Positions 1-13,634 of a stretch of DNA of 64,000 nt are shown here, piece after piece; position 1 is the first letter of the stretch; each line of letters opens with the position of its first letter. The stretch is from Cylindrobasidium torrendii FP15055 ss-10 (taxonomy: Eukaryota > Basidiomycota > Agaricomycetes > Agaricales > Physalacriaceae): positions 62,001 to 126,000 of the forward strand of contig KN880438.1 of NCBI GenBank assembly GCA_000934385.1, written 5' to 3'. Position numbers and translations under genes: made by a program. The notes beneath the pieces are model-generated. The model saw only the letters and a program-made list of their open reading frames with translations. It made no database searches and had not been told where the DNA came from.

Positions 1-769
1 CAGTCTTAGAAGAGTCCGTACGAGTTACTCACTGATAGCCCCGACAATATAACGAAAGCTGTTGACATTCTTGATCTCGCAGCGCGTGCCAAATGGGTCC
101 CCAGAGCGGTTCACCGAGACGTTTACATCACAGCGCATCGAACCGGACTCCATATTTCCATCGCTGGCACCCACGGCGCGCAAGGTAGCCTGCAGGGCGC
201 GGACATATTCTGAAGCCTCTTCTGGCGACTGTAGATCTGGCTCAGTCACAATTTCGAGCAACCCGGTACCGGAACGGTTGAGGTCGATGTGGGATTTATG
301 GGCCCTTGGTTCTGAAATGGATTTCGCAGTATCCTAGATCGAGGTTATTGGTAAAGAGTGCAATTGAACCGCGACGCACTTGCTCCATTTGAACCTGCTG
401 TATCCTGACTCTCTTCTTCGAGACCGGGAGTTCCAGATATCCATCCTTCGCGATGGGTGCATAATGCTGGGTGATTTGGTATCCTACTGGCAAGTCTGGG
501 TAGAAGTAGTGTTTCCTGTCGAAGGTGGAACGATTTTGGATACGGCAGTTGAGGGCGAGTGATGCACGAAGAGCCAGGAGCACACATTTCGGGTTTAAGA
601 GTGGTAGGGTTCCTGGGAAGGCCGCGTCGAATGCATTGAAACGGGTATTGGAGTCGTGTGCAAGCAATGAGGTTGGTGCACTAGAGAACAATTTCTGCGT
701 AGAGTTTATTTGCGCGTGGGTCTCAATTCCGAGGACAATGTGCCAGCCATCTCGGAAAAGCCGTGACAT
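1..769 (-). CDS. gatB: Mitochondrial glutamyl-tRNA(Gln) amidotransferase subunit B (5' part)
   Basis: Subunit B of the mitochondrial amidotransferase that converts Glu-tRNA(Gln) to Gln-tRNA(Gln), homologous to yeast Pet112. The reading shows the N-terminal GatB signature [12 protein letters not shown], then [13 protein letters not shown] and, after splicing, [10 protein letters not shown] and [12 protein letters not shown], all in family order. A 46-nt intron at 334-379 joins QMEQ to [11 protein letters not shown] and restores the frame. A second donor lies at 27-32, so the gene continues beyond the left edge and the glutamine-transfer core and tail are missing. The first ATG in frame (769) gives almost no presequence, so a short upstream exon carrying a mitochondrial targeting peptide may exist but cannot be placed. 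It ends about 80 bp from the 3' end of Sub1 on the same strand. Confidence 0.93.
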
Positions 770-849
770 GTAGTGATGGTAGAAGGCAAGGTGGATCAAC
801 GAAGTGTAGAGGTTATGTTACAGGTGTCTAGGTATGGAAATTTCAAGCT

Positions 850-1520
850 TTAAGCCGAACTCTCTAGCAGTTCGTCAATATGAGCCATATTGTCCTTGAG
901 GGCTGTCCACTGCACAATACAAATAAGCTTATTGCGAACCAAGGGGCGTGCACATTGACGAACCTGCTCGGGGGACAACGATATACCCTTCTTACCAGGC
1001 TTGTTGTCGCCTTCTGCATCAACATAGAATTCACGAATGTCCACAAAAAGCCGGCCATTCCAGTTGTTGATAGCAACACGTTTCTTCTTGCCCAGGTCAA
1101 CCCATTCCTCGGACGAAGTAGACGTGGCGGCTGCCTTTGTGGGGGCTTTCTACATGAAGAATGTTGGTTTCGGTTCATTTGGGATAATCATATTCATGAG
1201 CACCTTGGACCCCGCTGGCTTTGTCTCTTTCTTGGGTGGCCGTTTAGACTTGGTGGCAATGCGTTCGTCGGGGTCGGAGTCACTGTCATATTTCGGCTGT
1301 ATACCTGTGAGCACATGCCGGGATCCCAGGAATCTGTCTTCACCTTCTTCGCCATGATTTTTGCTTTACCTTTTGGAGGGTCGGACTTCCTTGCTTTCTA
1401 AAGGGCGATAAGCGACGCGTCGCGCGTGTAGACGGGAAGTACCTTGATAGATTTTCTCTCTTCTACCTCTGAATCCGAGGCCTCTTCGCTGCTTGTCGCG
1501 TCGTTCTTTCGTTTTCCCAT
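850..1520 (-). CDS. SUB1: Transcriptional coactivator Sub1 / PC4
   Basis: Single-stranded-DNA-binding coactivator of RNA polymerase II. Hand splicing gives 150 residues from five exons, with introns at 1398-1442, 1305-1369, 1150-1203 and 910-963; the exons sum to exactly 151 codons. The N-terminal third is charged and low-complexity (Ser/Glu then Lys-rich), as in PC4. The C-terminal PC4 domain reads NNWNGRLFVDIREFY, GDNKPGKKGISLSPEQW and a short helix ending NMAHIDELLESSA, matching the ssDNA-binding fold. The last intron splits the conserved EQ|W pair, which supports the model. It is transcribed divergently from Tom1 with 399 bp between start codons. Confidence 0.95.
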
Positions 1521-1919
1521 GTCAAATGTCCAAATGAAGACTTGGAAAGCTCTGGGAGATTCTGTGAGTTGCTTCACGATCGAGTTGTGACATGCAATCA
1601 TGTGATCTATTCGCACAGGGTATGCTGCGCCACAGCTTCTGGTCTGCTCAGTACACGGCTCAGTAGAAGCAGTATTTGATTACTCTTAGATTTAGCGCTT
1701 CACTAGAAACTCTTATAAAGGACGCAAGTTGTAGCCATACTTAATTTCAATTACCGAATACCAGATGTCACACTTCCTTTTTGAGCCAGCAACGCGTCAC
1801 TCTTGGCCTTTGCCCTGCACCCGTCTAACTTTCGCCATCATCGTCTGCCATCTCTCTTCGGAATTGGTAGCTCGCCTTGCCGCGCAATCTTTCATTTTCG
1901 CGGCATCCTGTCGTGAAGA
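1521..1919. promoter_or_regulatory. Divergent promoter region between Sub1 and Tom1
   Basis: 399 bp without a plausible coding exon. It must contain both promoters. I see pyrimidine-rich stretches near 1790-1860 ahead of Tom1 but no clear TATA box in either direction. Confidence 0.5.
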
Positions 1920-4900
1920 ATGAAGATTTTACACAAATCAAAGCGCGCGGTTCCACCGGTGAGTCTCATCACGCCTCGCTGACAGAGATCGTTTGCTCAC
2001 CTGTTCTGCGCGTTCGCCCAGCCGGCGCCAGTCGCCGACCTCATCAACAGGATCCAAAACACAAACACCGATGAGCTGGCCAGCATCCTCACCGATATCA
2101 CGGTCTGGAAGTGGCAGCGTTCAGACCTCAATGCCTGGATCAAGGTCCTCAACAAGTTTGACACCATACTCGAAGAACTCGTCTCGGAATATGAGATTGA
2201 CCAACTTCAGAAGCAATCATTCGCACCCCACAAACGTGCACTGTTGTCGGAGATTCTGCGCTTTGAGCGCCTTTTGTTGGAGAACTCGACAAATAGGAAG
2301 ATGTATAATTCATACGATGTGCGTCACACCGTTCCTCATTTTTCGACAAACTATCTCATATAGATATGCAGCGTTTAAACAGCCTGTTGTTCACGTCTGA
2401 TTTGGATATCCTCATTCTGACACTCAAGCTGCTACTTCGTCCTTCGCAACAATACTCGGCTCAGCCGGCCGTGTCCCAGGCGCTCAGCATATCTACGCCC
2501 CGCCTCCAGTCCCTTGCCAAGCGCTGGCCTCAACTCCGCGAGTATGGCGTCAGTCTCGTCGAGCTTGCTGCGCCTGGTGACGCCCTTGACGTCGAAGCAC
2601 TTCCTGCCGAGTCGAAGGATGTCAACTTCACTTTCTATCGCACGGGTACAACACCCTCAAGTGCAAAAGACAAGGATAAAGACAACAAGGCCATGGACAC
2701 TGACGCGCCATCAGGATCGTCTTCGTCCCAGTCACAGCAGCAACAGCAGGCCGGTGCAGTTGCGATTCATGTCGACGAAGCGACACTCTCGACTAAAGGA
2801 GAGATGGAATTACTGGCAGAGTTGGTGGAGGTGTATTCCGTCCCGGACAGTGAGAAGTTCGAGTTGTTGTGCCGTGTCCGGGCCGCAGCTGTCCTCAAAC
2901 AGGACAGGCAAGAGGACAGGCAGAAACTGGTTATCATTCGCCTCCTAGCGATCGCCATCTTCGGACACACGCATCCTGAGAACCAGGCTACCTCATCGCT
3001 TTTCCTCTACGAGCCTGACTTGATCAATCACGTCGCAGAGCTCTTGCGCACGGACAAGAATATCCCCGTGTCCATTCAGACAGCAGCCATCTCAGCACTT
3101 GATGCGCTTGCACGTTATCGTTCAAAGATGCAAGAGGTTCTAACCTCTGTGAATGCTGGTGTGAACCACGGCATTCTCATGGGCCTCCTCCGCAAGACCG
3201 TCTCTGATATCTCGAGCGCAGATTCGAAGACTCCGAATTCGTTTGTCGAAGCGCTGCTGTCTTTCATCTCGCTTCTCGCATCCCATGCGTCCGGAGGCAA
3301 CATGGTTGTGGGTGCTGGCCTTATACCTTTGCTCATCCAGATCCTCGAGAATAAGAACGCGGAGCGCCTGCCTGTGCTGTCGAAAACCATGCAGCTCATC
3401 GACAACGTCTTGTATAGCTTTCAGAACGCTTTTACTTTGTTTTGTACGTCGCGCGGTGTCGATGTGCTGGTTGAAAGAATTGAGGTATGCCTTGAGGAAG
3501 CTCATCAGTTTACATCTATTGACACACTCAGTTCGAGATAACCCACAATATCAAGGAGCATGGTGATCATCAAAGGTCTCGAGAAATATATGGATCTCAT
3601 AGTACGTTGCGTCACCCACGCGAATGCGAGGAAGCTGTTAATCCACCACAGGCGAGATCCCAGTAGCGCGCGCAGCAGTCTTAAAGCATATCCTTCGGTC
3701 TATGCACAGGATGATGCAGTCTTCTGGCTCGTCTGAGGGACTAAGGACCCTCATCGACTCTTCCATCCTCAAGTCAATCAAGAAGATCATCGAGTACAGA
3801 GGCCTCTTCGGCGCCAGCGTGCTGCCTATCGGTATGTCTGTCATGCCTGTTATGACGGGATGCTCAAAATATCATATAAGCGATCAACATCATGGCAACC
3901 TTTGTTCATAACGAGCCGACATCGCTGGTTGTCATTCAAGAAGCTGGACTACCTGAGTCTTTCTACAAGGCAATCGAACTCGGCTTGGAGCCGGCCATCG
4001 AAGTTATCCAGGCCATCCCGTACGCCATTGGTGCGCTCTGTCTGAACGAAGTCGGTCAGGGTCAGCTTGCAGCCCGGCCCAGTATCATCCCTTCAATCTT
4101 CTCGATATTCACGTCGGACCGTCATTTGAAGGTCCTGCTCGAGAAAGAAAACGCAGTGATGATTGGCACGACCATAGATGAGCTCATTCGGCACCACCCG
4201 CAGCTCAAGCCCTCTGTCTTCGACGCAATCAAAGCGACGTTGAGCAAAATCGAGGCGTTGGGCAACGCATGGGAACCTCCGGAGGATTTACGACAGTGGT
4301 ATCGTTTAGGTGCCATACCGGCGGACGAGGAAGACGTCACCATGGGAGATGGCAAGGCTGAAGAGGCAACAGGATCGTCCACTCAGTCGCCTCCGGCTCA
4401 ATCTACCCCCACCGTGGTCCCCAAGGCTGATAATAAAGATGATCCTGCCGCCAGCAAGCCGCATGATAATCACATTGTATCCTTTATCGACGTCCTTGGT
4501 CGGGTACGTGTCTCTCACTGTACATTTGCGATTTAGCTCATGCAGTGTAGTTCTTGGAAGGCCTTTTCCAGCATGCTCCTCATTGCAAAGACTTCATGGC
4601 AACTCCGGACGGAATGGAGAGTCTAGGCAGGATGACCGCCCTACCATGCTTACCTTACGACTACGCGAGCAGTCTCCCTTCCGATTCTATGGTCCAGATT
4701 ATGCGCACCATGACGGAGGCATCAACGAGCGATACTCTTCTTCACTTAGCAAAGCTCGTGAAAGAATCTTTGGCAGCCACGGAGCCCTTTTGGACAGGTC
4801 TTCAGGATCAGTCCAAGTTGCTCCAGTTTGTCGACCTGACCCGTAAGCATTATATCCATACCTGCAAACACGACACTGCTAATATGGACATCTGTAGCGG

Positions 4901-7900
4901 AGGAGGAAACGAATGCGAACTTTTATTTCCGCAACCTTGTAACGCTTCATATTCGGATCACACTGTTGTCCGATATCTTTACCACAGCTGGCTACGCCCA
5001 CGGCCGACAGGCTATCGGTCTTTTACAGACTCTCATGACAAGCTTCAGTCCTCAAGTCATCAAGAATCTGGGCGCACTGCATCGCGCTAGCATTTGGGAG
5101 AACATTGTGCTCAAGGCTGGTCTAGTTGCGCGTGGGCTCGATAATTCTCCGCCTTTGAATGCCGACCCAGCAGAAACTTTGGGTGCCGACCCAACAGGGG
5201 CCGCGGCGACGCTTAGTGTGCTACCAGCCAATGGCTCCGCCAGCACTGCTCCAGGGACCTCCCTTGATGGCCCAAATGCCGCACCCGGAAGTACAGAGGC
5301 CGCACATACCACGGATCCCGCACCCCCGTCACTGGAGACCTCCTCGCAAGGAAGTGGTCCTCGTCAAACTAATGCCACTGCGCTGCGTCACGTTACCAAT
5401 GGAATGCCTACAGCCCTGGCTCCCTTTTTCCAAGGTGCGTGCTGTTGTCATGTCTGTATCATGCGCTCATTTTTGTAGCAACGGTCAAAATGTTCCACGC
5501 TCGCCGCGCCTTCGACAATGCGCAAAGAAAGCAGATGTCAGAAACGTCGTCTGTAGTTGCCGAGATTCTTCTTGATCATCTCAAGGTGAAGGCCATGGGT
5601 AAGCATTCTGAATCGGTTTCATATCGAGACATTGACGCCCCCATAGGCGACATTCCGTCCATGTTCGTTTACTACAGCATTATTTTTGGTGTGATGACCG
5701 TTCTGTTGGTTGACGGTAGGCGTTCACTACCTTCTCTGTGTCTACAGCAACTCATAACCCACCAGATCGCACTCAGACCAATACCCTTCACACTGTCCAG
5801 CTACTTGCGTTGTACCGAGCGAATGGGTTTGAGGTCATCTTCAACGTGTGTCAGGAGTTCATCACCGTCATCAACGCCCTCTTGGCCAAGCCGGAGGGGA
5901 CAAGGACAGAGGAAGAAGACAACGATCTCAGCCATGCTTTTGGTGCATTGAAGGTAGCTCTCAACCTGGTGCATCCTCTCGTCTCAGCAAAGCCCCTCCT
6001 CGATTCTGGTCAGACACCACTGTTGGCGACCCGTGATGTGAAGGACACCGATCCCGAATATTTCGAAGCCCATAATTTCCTGGTCCGACTGCGACTTGCT
6101 GCCCTTCCACTGCTCAACAGCGTCTGGGAGGCTGATTGGCTTCCACAACTACCCCTCGCTGTCAGCCGCGCAGTTGTACAGACGGTGTTGGAGGTCCTCA
6201 ACGGGGAGAACGAGGAGCCCAAGGGCGAAGGTGATGCCCCGGTCATCCCTGGTATTCCCGCCGCTCGGGGCCCCACGGGGCCTGATGAAAATCGGGTCCG
6301 CCAACTCATGGACATGGGCTTCCCTCGCTCGGCAGTCGAGCGTGCTTTGGTGCGCACTCACAACAACGCCAACGCTGCTACAGAGCTGCTTCTTGCGCAT
6401 CCGTATCCTTTTCCCGCGGAGCCGGAAGCCGAAGCGGCGGTGACAGAGAGCGCATCTCCAGCTTCCGCAGAGGCACCATTGACCGAGGATGCGCCTATGA
6501 CCGAAGATGCTCCTTCCACAGGCAAGAGCCCAGAGGATTGGCGTGTCGAGTTGAACAAGGCTAGGGAACCCCTCCGTGAGCATATCGCCGACCAAGCCTT
6601 GGACCTTGTCGACACGCATCTCTCTCTCATTTTCGACCTCCACTCCGCGTTCATCAAACCAGCTGGCCCTCACCAAGTCAATGCGATTTGGGCTCTGGTC
6701 CAAGACATCAAGACATTTTCCCCGGAGGCGTATGGCGAACAGGAGCAACCCCTCGCAAACCGTTGCCGCCTTCTTGCCCTGGTGCTGTGCGAGACCCCGT
6801 CGTCGTTCATCCCCGATATGCGAGCGAAATTGATGGCCAATCTTCTTGCATTGTTGCTTTCCATGCCGCTCAATGCGCAATCTCCCTCGATCCCTCGGTG
6901 GCTGGCCGCTCACCTTCTTGTCACTGAAGCTCTTTTCACGCTCGCGGACGAGCCGAAGGCAATCGAGATCCCAAAGGAAGGAGAGGAAATTGCCCAAGTC
7001 GAGGTTGCTCATGGGCCTGCTCTCACGGAAGCTCGCACGATTGTCTTCGACTTCTGCCTTCGCTTAATGGCTCTCCCTGAGCTTCCGAGCGACGAACTCT
7101 TGTCGACACTTCGCCTGCTTGTTCTTCTGACTCGGGACCATAACGTTGCTTCGCACTTCGTTAGCCGCGATGGCTTGAACATGCTTTTCACCCGCCTCAA
7201 GGCGTCGCCAGTGCCCGGGAGCGCTTCATACATTGCCACGATCCTTCGCCATGTTATCGAGGACCGCTCTATTGTTTCCCTTGTGATGCATCAGTCGATT
7301 AGGCGCTATTTTAACCAAGTACGCGGACGTGCGGCCGACCCACCGACATTCGTGCGCAACTGCAGCTCAATGGTTCTTCGCGACCCTAGCATCTTTCTGG
7401 AGATGACCCAGACGCTTTGCCAGATGTCCAATCCCTACGCTTCTAGCCCTCAAGTCAATTTGCGGCCAGAGTTTGGCAAGGACGCAAAGCTCATCGATAA
7501 GGTCAGAGCGCCAGAGGGTGAAATACAGGCTGAGCATGTCCTTGCTCCGAATGGGCAAACACCAACAGTGACCGTGGATGCGACCGTTCATTTCCTTATC
7601 AACGAACTCATGGCGGCGCGGAAGGCGTCCACTGAGCAGGCTCAAGCGTCTTCAGAGGCTGCCGAAGGTAGCCCTCCCGCTGTCAAGAAGGACTACACCC
7701 AATACATGTGCTTCGTCATGCAATGCCTCACAGAGCTCATGTTCTCCTACGATGCTTGCAAGACCGCCTTCCTTTCGTATCCCAACAAGAAGTCTAGACC
7801 ATCAAGCCTGCCCAAGGAGGGTAAACAGCGTACTCAAACCCTCTCGTTCTTCCTCAATGAGCTTGTCACCTATGAAACCACGCAGCCGCAGAATAACCCG

Positions 7901-10900
7901 GAGACACGCACTCACATGCAAATCTGCAACTGGGCCATGTCCGTGTTGGTTGCGATTTGTGTAGATAGTTCCACTGCGCATGAAGGAAAGGAGATTCCGG
8001 GGTTCCTCGTCGGCGTTCGCAAAACGGTACTTGACGCGATCAGTCGTACCATCAAGGATTTGCCTTCGACCGAAAGCACAGACCAGCGATATGGTCGCCT
8101 TCTTGCTCTTGGCGACCTCTGTCATCGACTTCTCACTGTCAGGTTCAACCATACCCTGAACATGCGCAAGCAACCAGACGATGGCGCCACTCATCTTGCC
8201 AAAATTATGCTCGAGAAGGGTTTTGTTGGGTCTCTCACTAATGCACTGGCGGAGGTCGATCTCAATTATCCCAATGTTCGCCAGCTTGTCAATTCCATCA
8301 TGCGACCGATGGAGCTCCTGTATGTCCACTTGCCATTCATCACATCGGACCCATACTCAACAATTTATAGCACTAAGATTGCCATCAAGATGAGCAGGGC
8401 AACCGGGAAGGGCAAGGAGCTTGCTGAAGAGACCAAATCGGACAGCGACGAGTCTATGGAGTCTGACGAAGAGGAAGAAAGGGCCAATCGCGAAGAGACA
8501 CCTGACTTGTACCGCAACTCAGCGCTTGGAATCTACGGTGGTGTACGAGACTGCTTCTCGCGCCATGGCATGCAATCATTGACAACGTTACTAGGAAATG
8601 GAGACAGGAAACCAAGATGATGACGAAATGGACGGCGACGAAGGGGATATGGACGACGAGGACGAAATGGACTTCGGCGAGGAGACAGGGAGCGAGGACA
8701 CCTCGCCGTCTTCAGACGAAGAAGATGAAGTCATGCATGAAGCTATGGGTGAAGCTGGAGATTGGGACGGAGATGAAGACGACGAGGATGAAGACGACGA
8801 GGACGACGAGGACGATCTCGTCCAAAATGAGGATGATGAAGATGATGAGGGGGAAGACGACGACGAAGAGATCGACGGAGAAGATGCTGAGGCTATGGGC
8901 GAGATTGACGCTCAAGATCCCGATGGTATGTGGCAGGATATCGAAGACGTCGGTGAAGATGGCCCAGAAGATGAAGCGGAGCCTGAAATTGCAGGTTGGC
9001 ATCTCTCGCCATTGATCTATCTAACCCATATTGACTGTCCCACTGGCATAGGTCCGATTCACATCATTCACGAGGATGAGGAAGACGAACCTGAAATGGC
9101 TTCAGACGAAGATGAGTACGTACTACCATCTGCGGACAGCACCACTGGTCTCAACGTTGTCCCTAGTATTGCTCAAGGCTTCGACACCGACCTGGTCGGT
9201 GGCGTCTTTGGCTTCGGGAACCCGCCGGACCCACATAACATCTTCCTTCCTCATCGTCGCCGTGGTAGGTACCCCAGAGCGTCAACCCATTACTAAGCTA
9301 ATTTGAATTTAGACACAGACGAGAACGTGCAGATATTTGGGCGTGCGCGGAACGCGGGCGGTAACGCTCCTCCGGAGGCAACCACTCATCCTCTCCTTCT
9401 GGATCAAAACGCTGCACGTCCTCAGCCACGGATGGCTCGACCCCCTCCTGGGCGTGGAGTGATGTCCGACGGCGGGGATATCTTGCAGACGATTGAACAG
9501 CTTGTTGGTGGTGGTGCCTTCCAATTTTTCCAGCATATCATGACTCGTGGTCGTGGTGGAACAGAGACTATTCGTCTCGATGTTCCTCAAGCTGCTTTGA
9601 TGGACTTTGACCGCGCGGCCGGATTTCCGCTTCAAAGGCGTAATCCCGTCATTTCCGCCTCTGTTCGTGTGGAACGCAATGGCAACAGCAACACAGGGCC
9701 TCCCACCGGTCGTAATCCCGCCCAAGGACGCGATCTTGAGCCTCTCCTGACCCTCCAACGTTGGGCTGAAGAGGTCAAGATTCTCCATGGTGACTTCGTG
9801 GCGGAGCGTTCGAGCAAGATCGCGAACCATGTTGTCCTGAAGCTACTCCCAGAAGCAGTTGAGGCGGCCAGGTTGGCAAAGATCAAGGAGGAGGAGAAAG
9901 CCCAGGCGGAAGCAGAGGCTGCAGCAAGAGCAGAGGCCAAGGCCAAGGCAGATGAAGAGGCAAAGGTCAAGGCCGAGAAAGAGGAAGAGGCAAAGGCAAA
10001 GGCACAGGCCGAACTAACAAGCGCTGACCAGCAAATGGAAGATGCCACAGCTATTCCCTCTGCTTCTCAAGATAGCGATGCAGAAATGGCTGATGGCACT
10101 ACCACTGTCGACGTTTCTGTACCTCCTTCCGACCCTGCGGAAGCAGGGCCAAGCATCGCTCCTGCGGCCCCATCGAGAGTCACTGTCTCCATCAATGGCA
10201 ACGAGGTCGACATCACAGATACCGGCATTGACCCGACTTTCCTCGAGGCGCTCCCTGACGACATGCGCGAGGAAGTCATTAACCAGCATGTGCGAGAGCA
10301 ACGTGCCGCGCAAGTCGAGCGCCCTCCCGACTCTCATATCAGCACCGAATTTTTGGACGCGTTACCTCCAGAGCTACGTGCAGAGATCATCCAGCAAGAG
10401 GCAGTTGAGCGGTCCAACCAACATCGCACAAACGCAGCGGTGCCCGCGAATACGACTGGGCCAATTGACATCGACCCCGCAAGTTTCATTGCGAGCCTTG
10501 ACCCCACCCTGCGGCAGGCCATTCTCATGGACCAAGACGATGGCTTCATCCAATCTTTGCCTTCGCACATGATCGCTGAGGCAGGCGCAATCCGCGACTC
10601 GCAGCCCAATCGCTTACGCCTGTCGTCGCTGCTTCCGGGTCCTCCACGTCCAGGGTTAGCTTTGAACTCACGCAAGACTCCTGCGGCACAGCACGATGCT
10701 ATCCAGCTCCTGGACCGACCAGCCATTGCAAGCCTCGTCCGTATGTTGTTCTTCCCGCAAATCATCAAGAAGAATCTCCTCTTCAAGGTCCTTCTTAACC
10801 TGTGCGAGAACAGCAAAACGCGGACAGAGCTGTTCAATCTCTTGCTCAGTATACTCCAGGATGGCACCGGTGATCTGAGTGCTGTTGATAAAAGTTTCTC

Positions 10901-13634
10901 TCAGATGTCTTTCCGAAACCAGAAGCCGCCGAAGGTTGCGGGGAAGCAGAAGTCCACAGCGGACCTTTCCTCCGTGCTTGCAATCCCAACAGTACAGAAC
11001 GACGCTGTTCCGGAGCTCATTGCACAACGCTGCTTGGATGCGCTCGTCTTTATCGTCTCTGCCAACTCAACTGCATCTCTGTTCTTCCTTACGGAGCACG
11101 AAGTGCCAGTCGGGCTACGCAAGTCATCCGGCAAGAAGGGCAAAGGCAAAGAGAAACAGATGCCTCAGGCTCACTACCCTGTCGTGCTCCTGCTTAGCCT
11201 CTTGGACCGTCAGCCGCTGCTTCGCACTGCATCCGTTGTCGAGTCCATTGTTGGACTTCTTGCCACAGTCACGCGACCATTGAGCATATTGAAGGAGAGC
11301 AAAAGGCTTACTGCCGTCGCTGAAACTTCAGCACTGGCAGCTGAGCAGCCTCCGGCGCCTGTGATTCCACCAGACGAGGCTCCCGCTCAAGACACCACTC
11401 CTTTGCAAGCGCCGCCCACAAACGCGCCTACTCCCTCTGCCACACCAATGATGCCTGTACCTACATCTACAACGGCACATGCCCCGGCTGCAGGTAGGAC
11501 ATACGAAGCCTCGTCGAGGGATTTTTACTTACCCCACGTAGGTTCATCTTCAGGGCCGGAACCACCTACAGAAAAGATCGAGAGCCTCGAGCAAAAGATC
11601 CTGGTGGCAAATCCCCCGCAGATCCCGCACACTGTCCTTCGCTACGTTGTCAACATCCTCACCATCGGCGAATGCTCGTCCCGCACGTTCCAACAGAGTT
11701 TGGCGCTGATACAGCACCTATCCAATATCACAGATGCTCGTGATGTCATCGCGCAGGAGCTGAAGACGAAGGCACAAGAATTTGGGCAACTACTTCTCGC
11801 AGACCTCGATGAGTTAGCGAAGGCGCTCTCGGTTTTTGTCGAGGACGAATTGAACACTGTTGCCTCCAAGTTTTCCGCTCCGTCATCTGTTCAAGCCAAA
11901 CTTCTCAGAGTACTCAAGACCATCGACTACATGTACACTCCTCGGCCTACAGAAGGGAAGGAGGGCAATGACGAAGATTCGGAGAAGGTGCAGAGCATAT
12001 ACGAGTCGTTCCGGTTCACTCCGCTGTGGGGACGGTTGGGCGACTGCCTTGCAATCATTGAGGGCAAAAAGCAACTGGAGCATGTTGCTACTGTCCTTCT
12101 GCCCCTCATTGAGGCTTTGATGGTGGTCTGCAAATACGTTGGTCCTAAATCGGCAGCAGCCAAGGCGCAACGTGCGATATCGTCACCCAGGAGTCCTACA
12201 AGTCCTGCAGTGGCCATGGAAGACCTTTTTGTTTCGTTCACCGACGATCACCGCAAGATTTTGAACCTCATGGTCCGCAACAACCCTTCGCTTATGAGTG
12301 GCTCATTCTCTCTCCTTGTACACAACCCCCGCGTACTCGACTTCGACAACAAACGCAACTACTTTTCGCAGCAACTTCATCGCCGACCACATGGACGCGA
12401 GCACCACGGTACAATCCAGCTCAACATCCGACGAGCGCGCGTCTTCGAGGACAGTTTCCAGCATATGCAGCGCAAGACCGGGGATCAGATCAAATACGGA
12501 AAACTCAGCATTCGTTTCTACGAAGAGGAGGGCGTTGACGCTGGTGGTCTTACCCGCGAATGGTTCCAGATTCTCGCACGCCAGATGTTCGATCCCAACA
12601 ACGCTCTGTTCCAACCCTGCGCGGCGGATAAGCTTACATATCAGCCCAACAAGAACTCGTGGGTTAACCCAGAACATCTTTCGTTTTTCAAGTTCGTAGG
12701 ACGTGTCATTGGCAAGGCGATTTATGATGGCAGGCTACTCGACGCGTACTTCGCGCGAAGCTTATATCGTCAAATTCTGGGAAAACAGGTCGATTACCGC
12801 GACGTCGAATGGGTTGATCCGGAATACTACAACTCGCTGTGCTGGATTCTCGAAAATGATCCTGAACTCCTCGAGCTGAACTTTAGCGTCGAAGCTGATG
12901 AGGTGAGCATAATCGTGCTATCTAATGACTGCGTGCTTATAGGCCCTAGTTTGGTGTGAACAGGACCTTCCCTCTGAAGGAGGGTGGCGATGCGATCACA
13001 GTCACGAATGAAAACAAGCGCGAGTTCGTGCAGTTGTCGGCACAGTTCAGGCTTTACTCGTCCATCAAGCAGCAGATTGAGCATTTATTGACTGGATTCT
13101 ACGAAATTATTCCAAAGGATCTTGTCTCCATCGTCAGTGTTCACGACGCAACTGCGAGACTGACTACTGACACTTTGTAGTTCAATGAACAGGAGCTGGA
13201 GCTGCTCATATCTGGTACCCCCGATATTGATGTCGACGAGTGGCGTGCCGCGACTGAGTACAATGGATACACGAGCTCTGACCCTAACATCGTCTGGTGG
13301 TGGCGTGCACTGAAGTCGTTCAATCGGGAAGAGAGGGCGAAGGTACTGAGCTTTGCAACGGGGACGTCTCGAGTGCCGTTAAACGGCTTCAACGACTTGC
13401 AAGGTGTACAGGGCGTCCAGAAATTCTCCATCCATCGTGCCTATGGTCAGCCCGATCGCCTACCTCAGGCGCATACCTGTATGTTTCTCTCTCTCTGCTC
13501 TCTGCACTCAAACTAAGACTGTCCTTCCAGGCTTCAACCAAATTGACCTTCCGCAATATTCGTCTTACGACATGCTTAGACAACAACTGCTGCTTGCGAT
13601 TCGTGAGGGTGGCGAAGGCTTTGGGTTTGTATAA
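1920..13634 (+). CDS. TOM1: HECT-type E3 ubiquitin ligase Tom1/HUWE1
   Basis: Giant ubiquitin ligase linked in yeast to mRNA export, histone and ribosomal-protein turnover. I place 17 introns (1959-2021, 2319-2371, 3485-3531, 3602-3651, 3832-3880, 4504-4550, 4843-4897, 5435-5478, 5599-5646, 5716-5765, 8543-8594, 8995-9051, 9265-9312, 11494-11541, 12903-12949, 13133-13180, 13479-13530). The exons sum to 3,619 codons exactly. The first exon is MKILHKSKRAVPP. Next come the armadillo-like DUF908/DUF913 region, a UBA domain (near 6287-6410, RQLMDMGF), a very acidic tract (about 8600-8990), an Ala/Glu/Lys-rich helix, the DUF4414 region (FLDALPPELRAEI), and the HECT domain. Its catalytic cysteine sits in HTCFNQIDLP, split by the last intron. 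The protein ends EGFGFV, typical of the family. The small exon 3532-3601 is the least certain part. Confidence 0.96.

Noticed and set aside
8712..9002. 96-codon hydrophobic minus-strand frame that looks like a membrane protein
   Set aside because: It is the antisense shadow of the Asp/Glu-rich tract of Tom1, where GAC/GAG codons read as Val/Ile/Leu/Phe-type codons.
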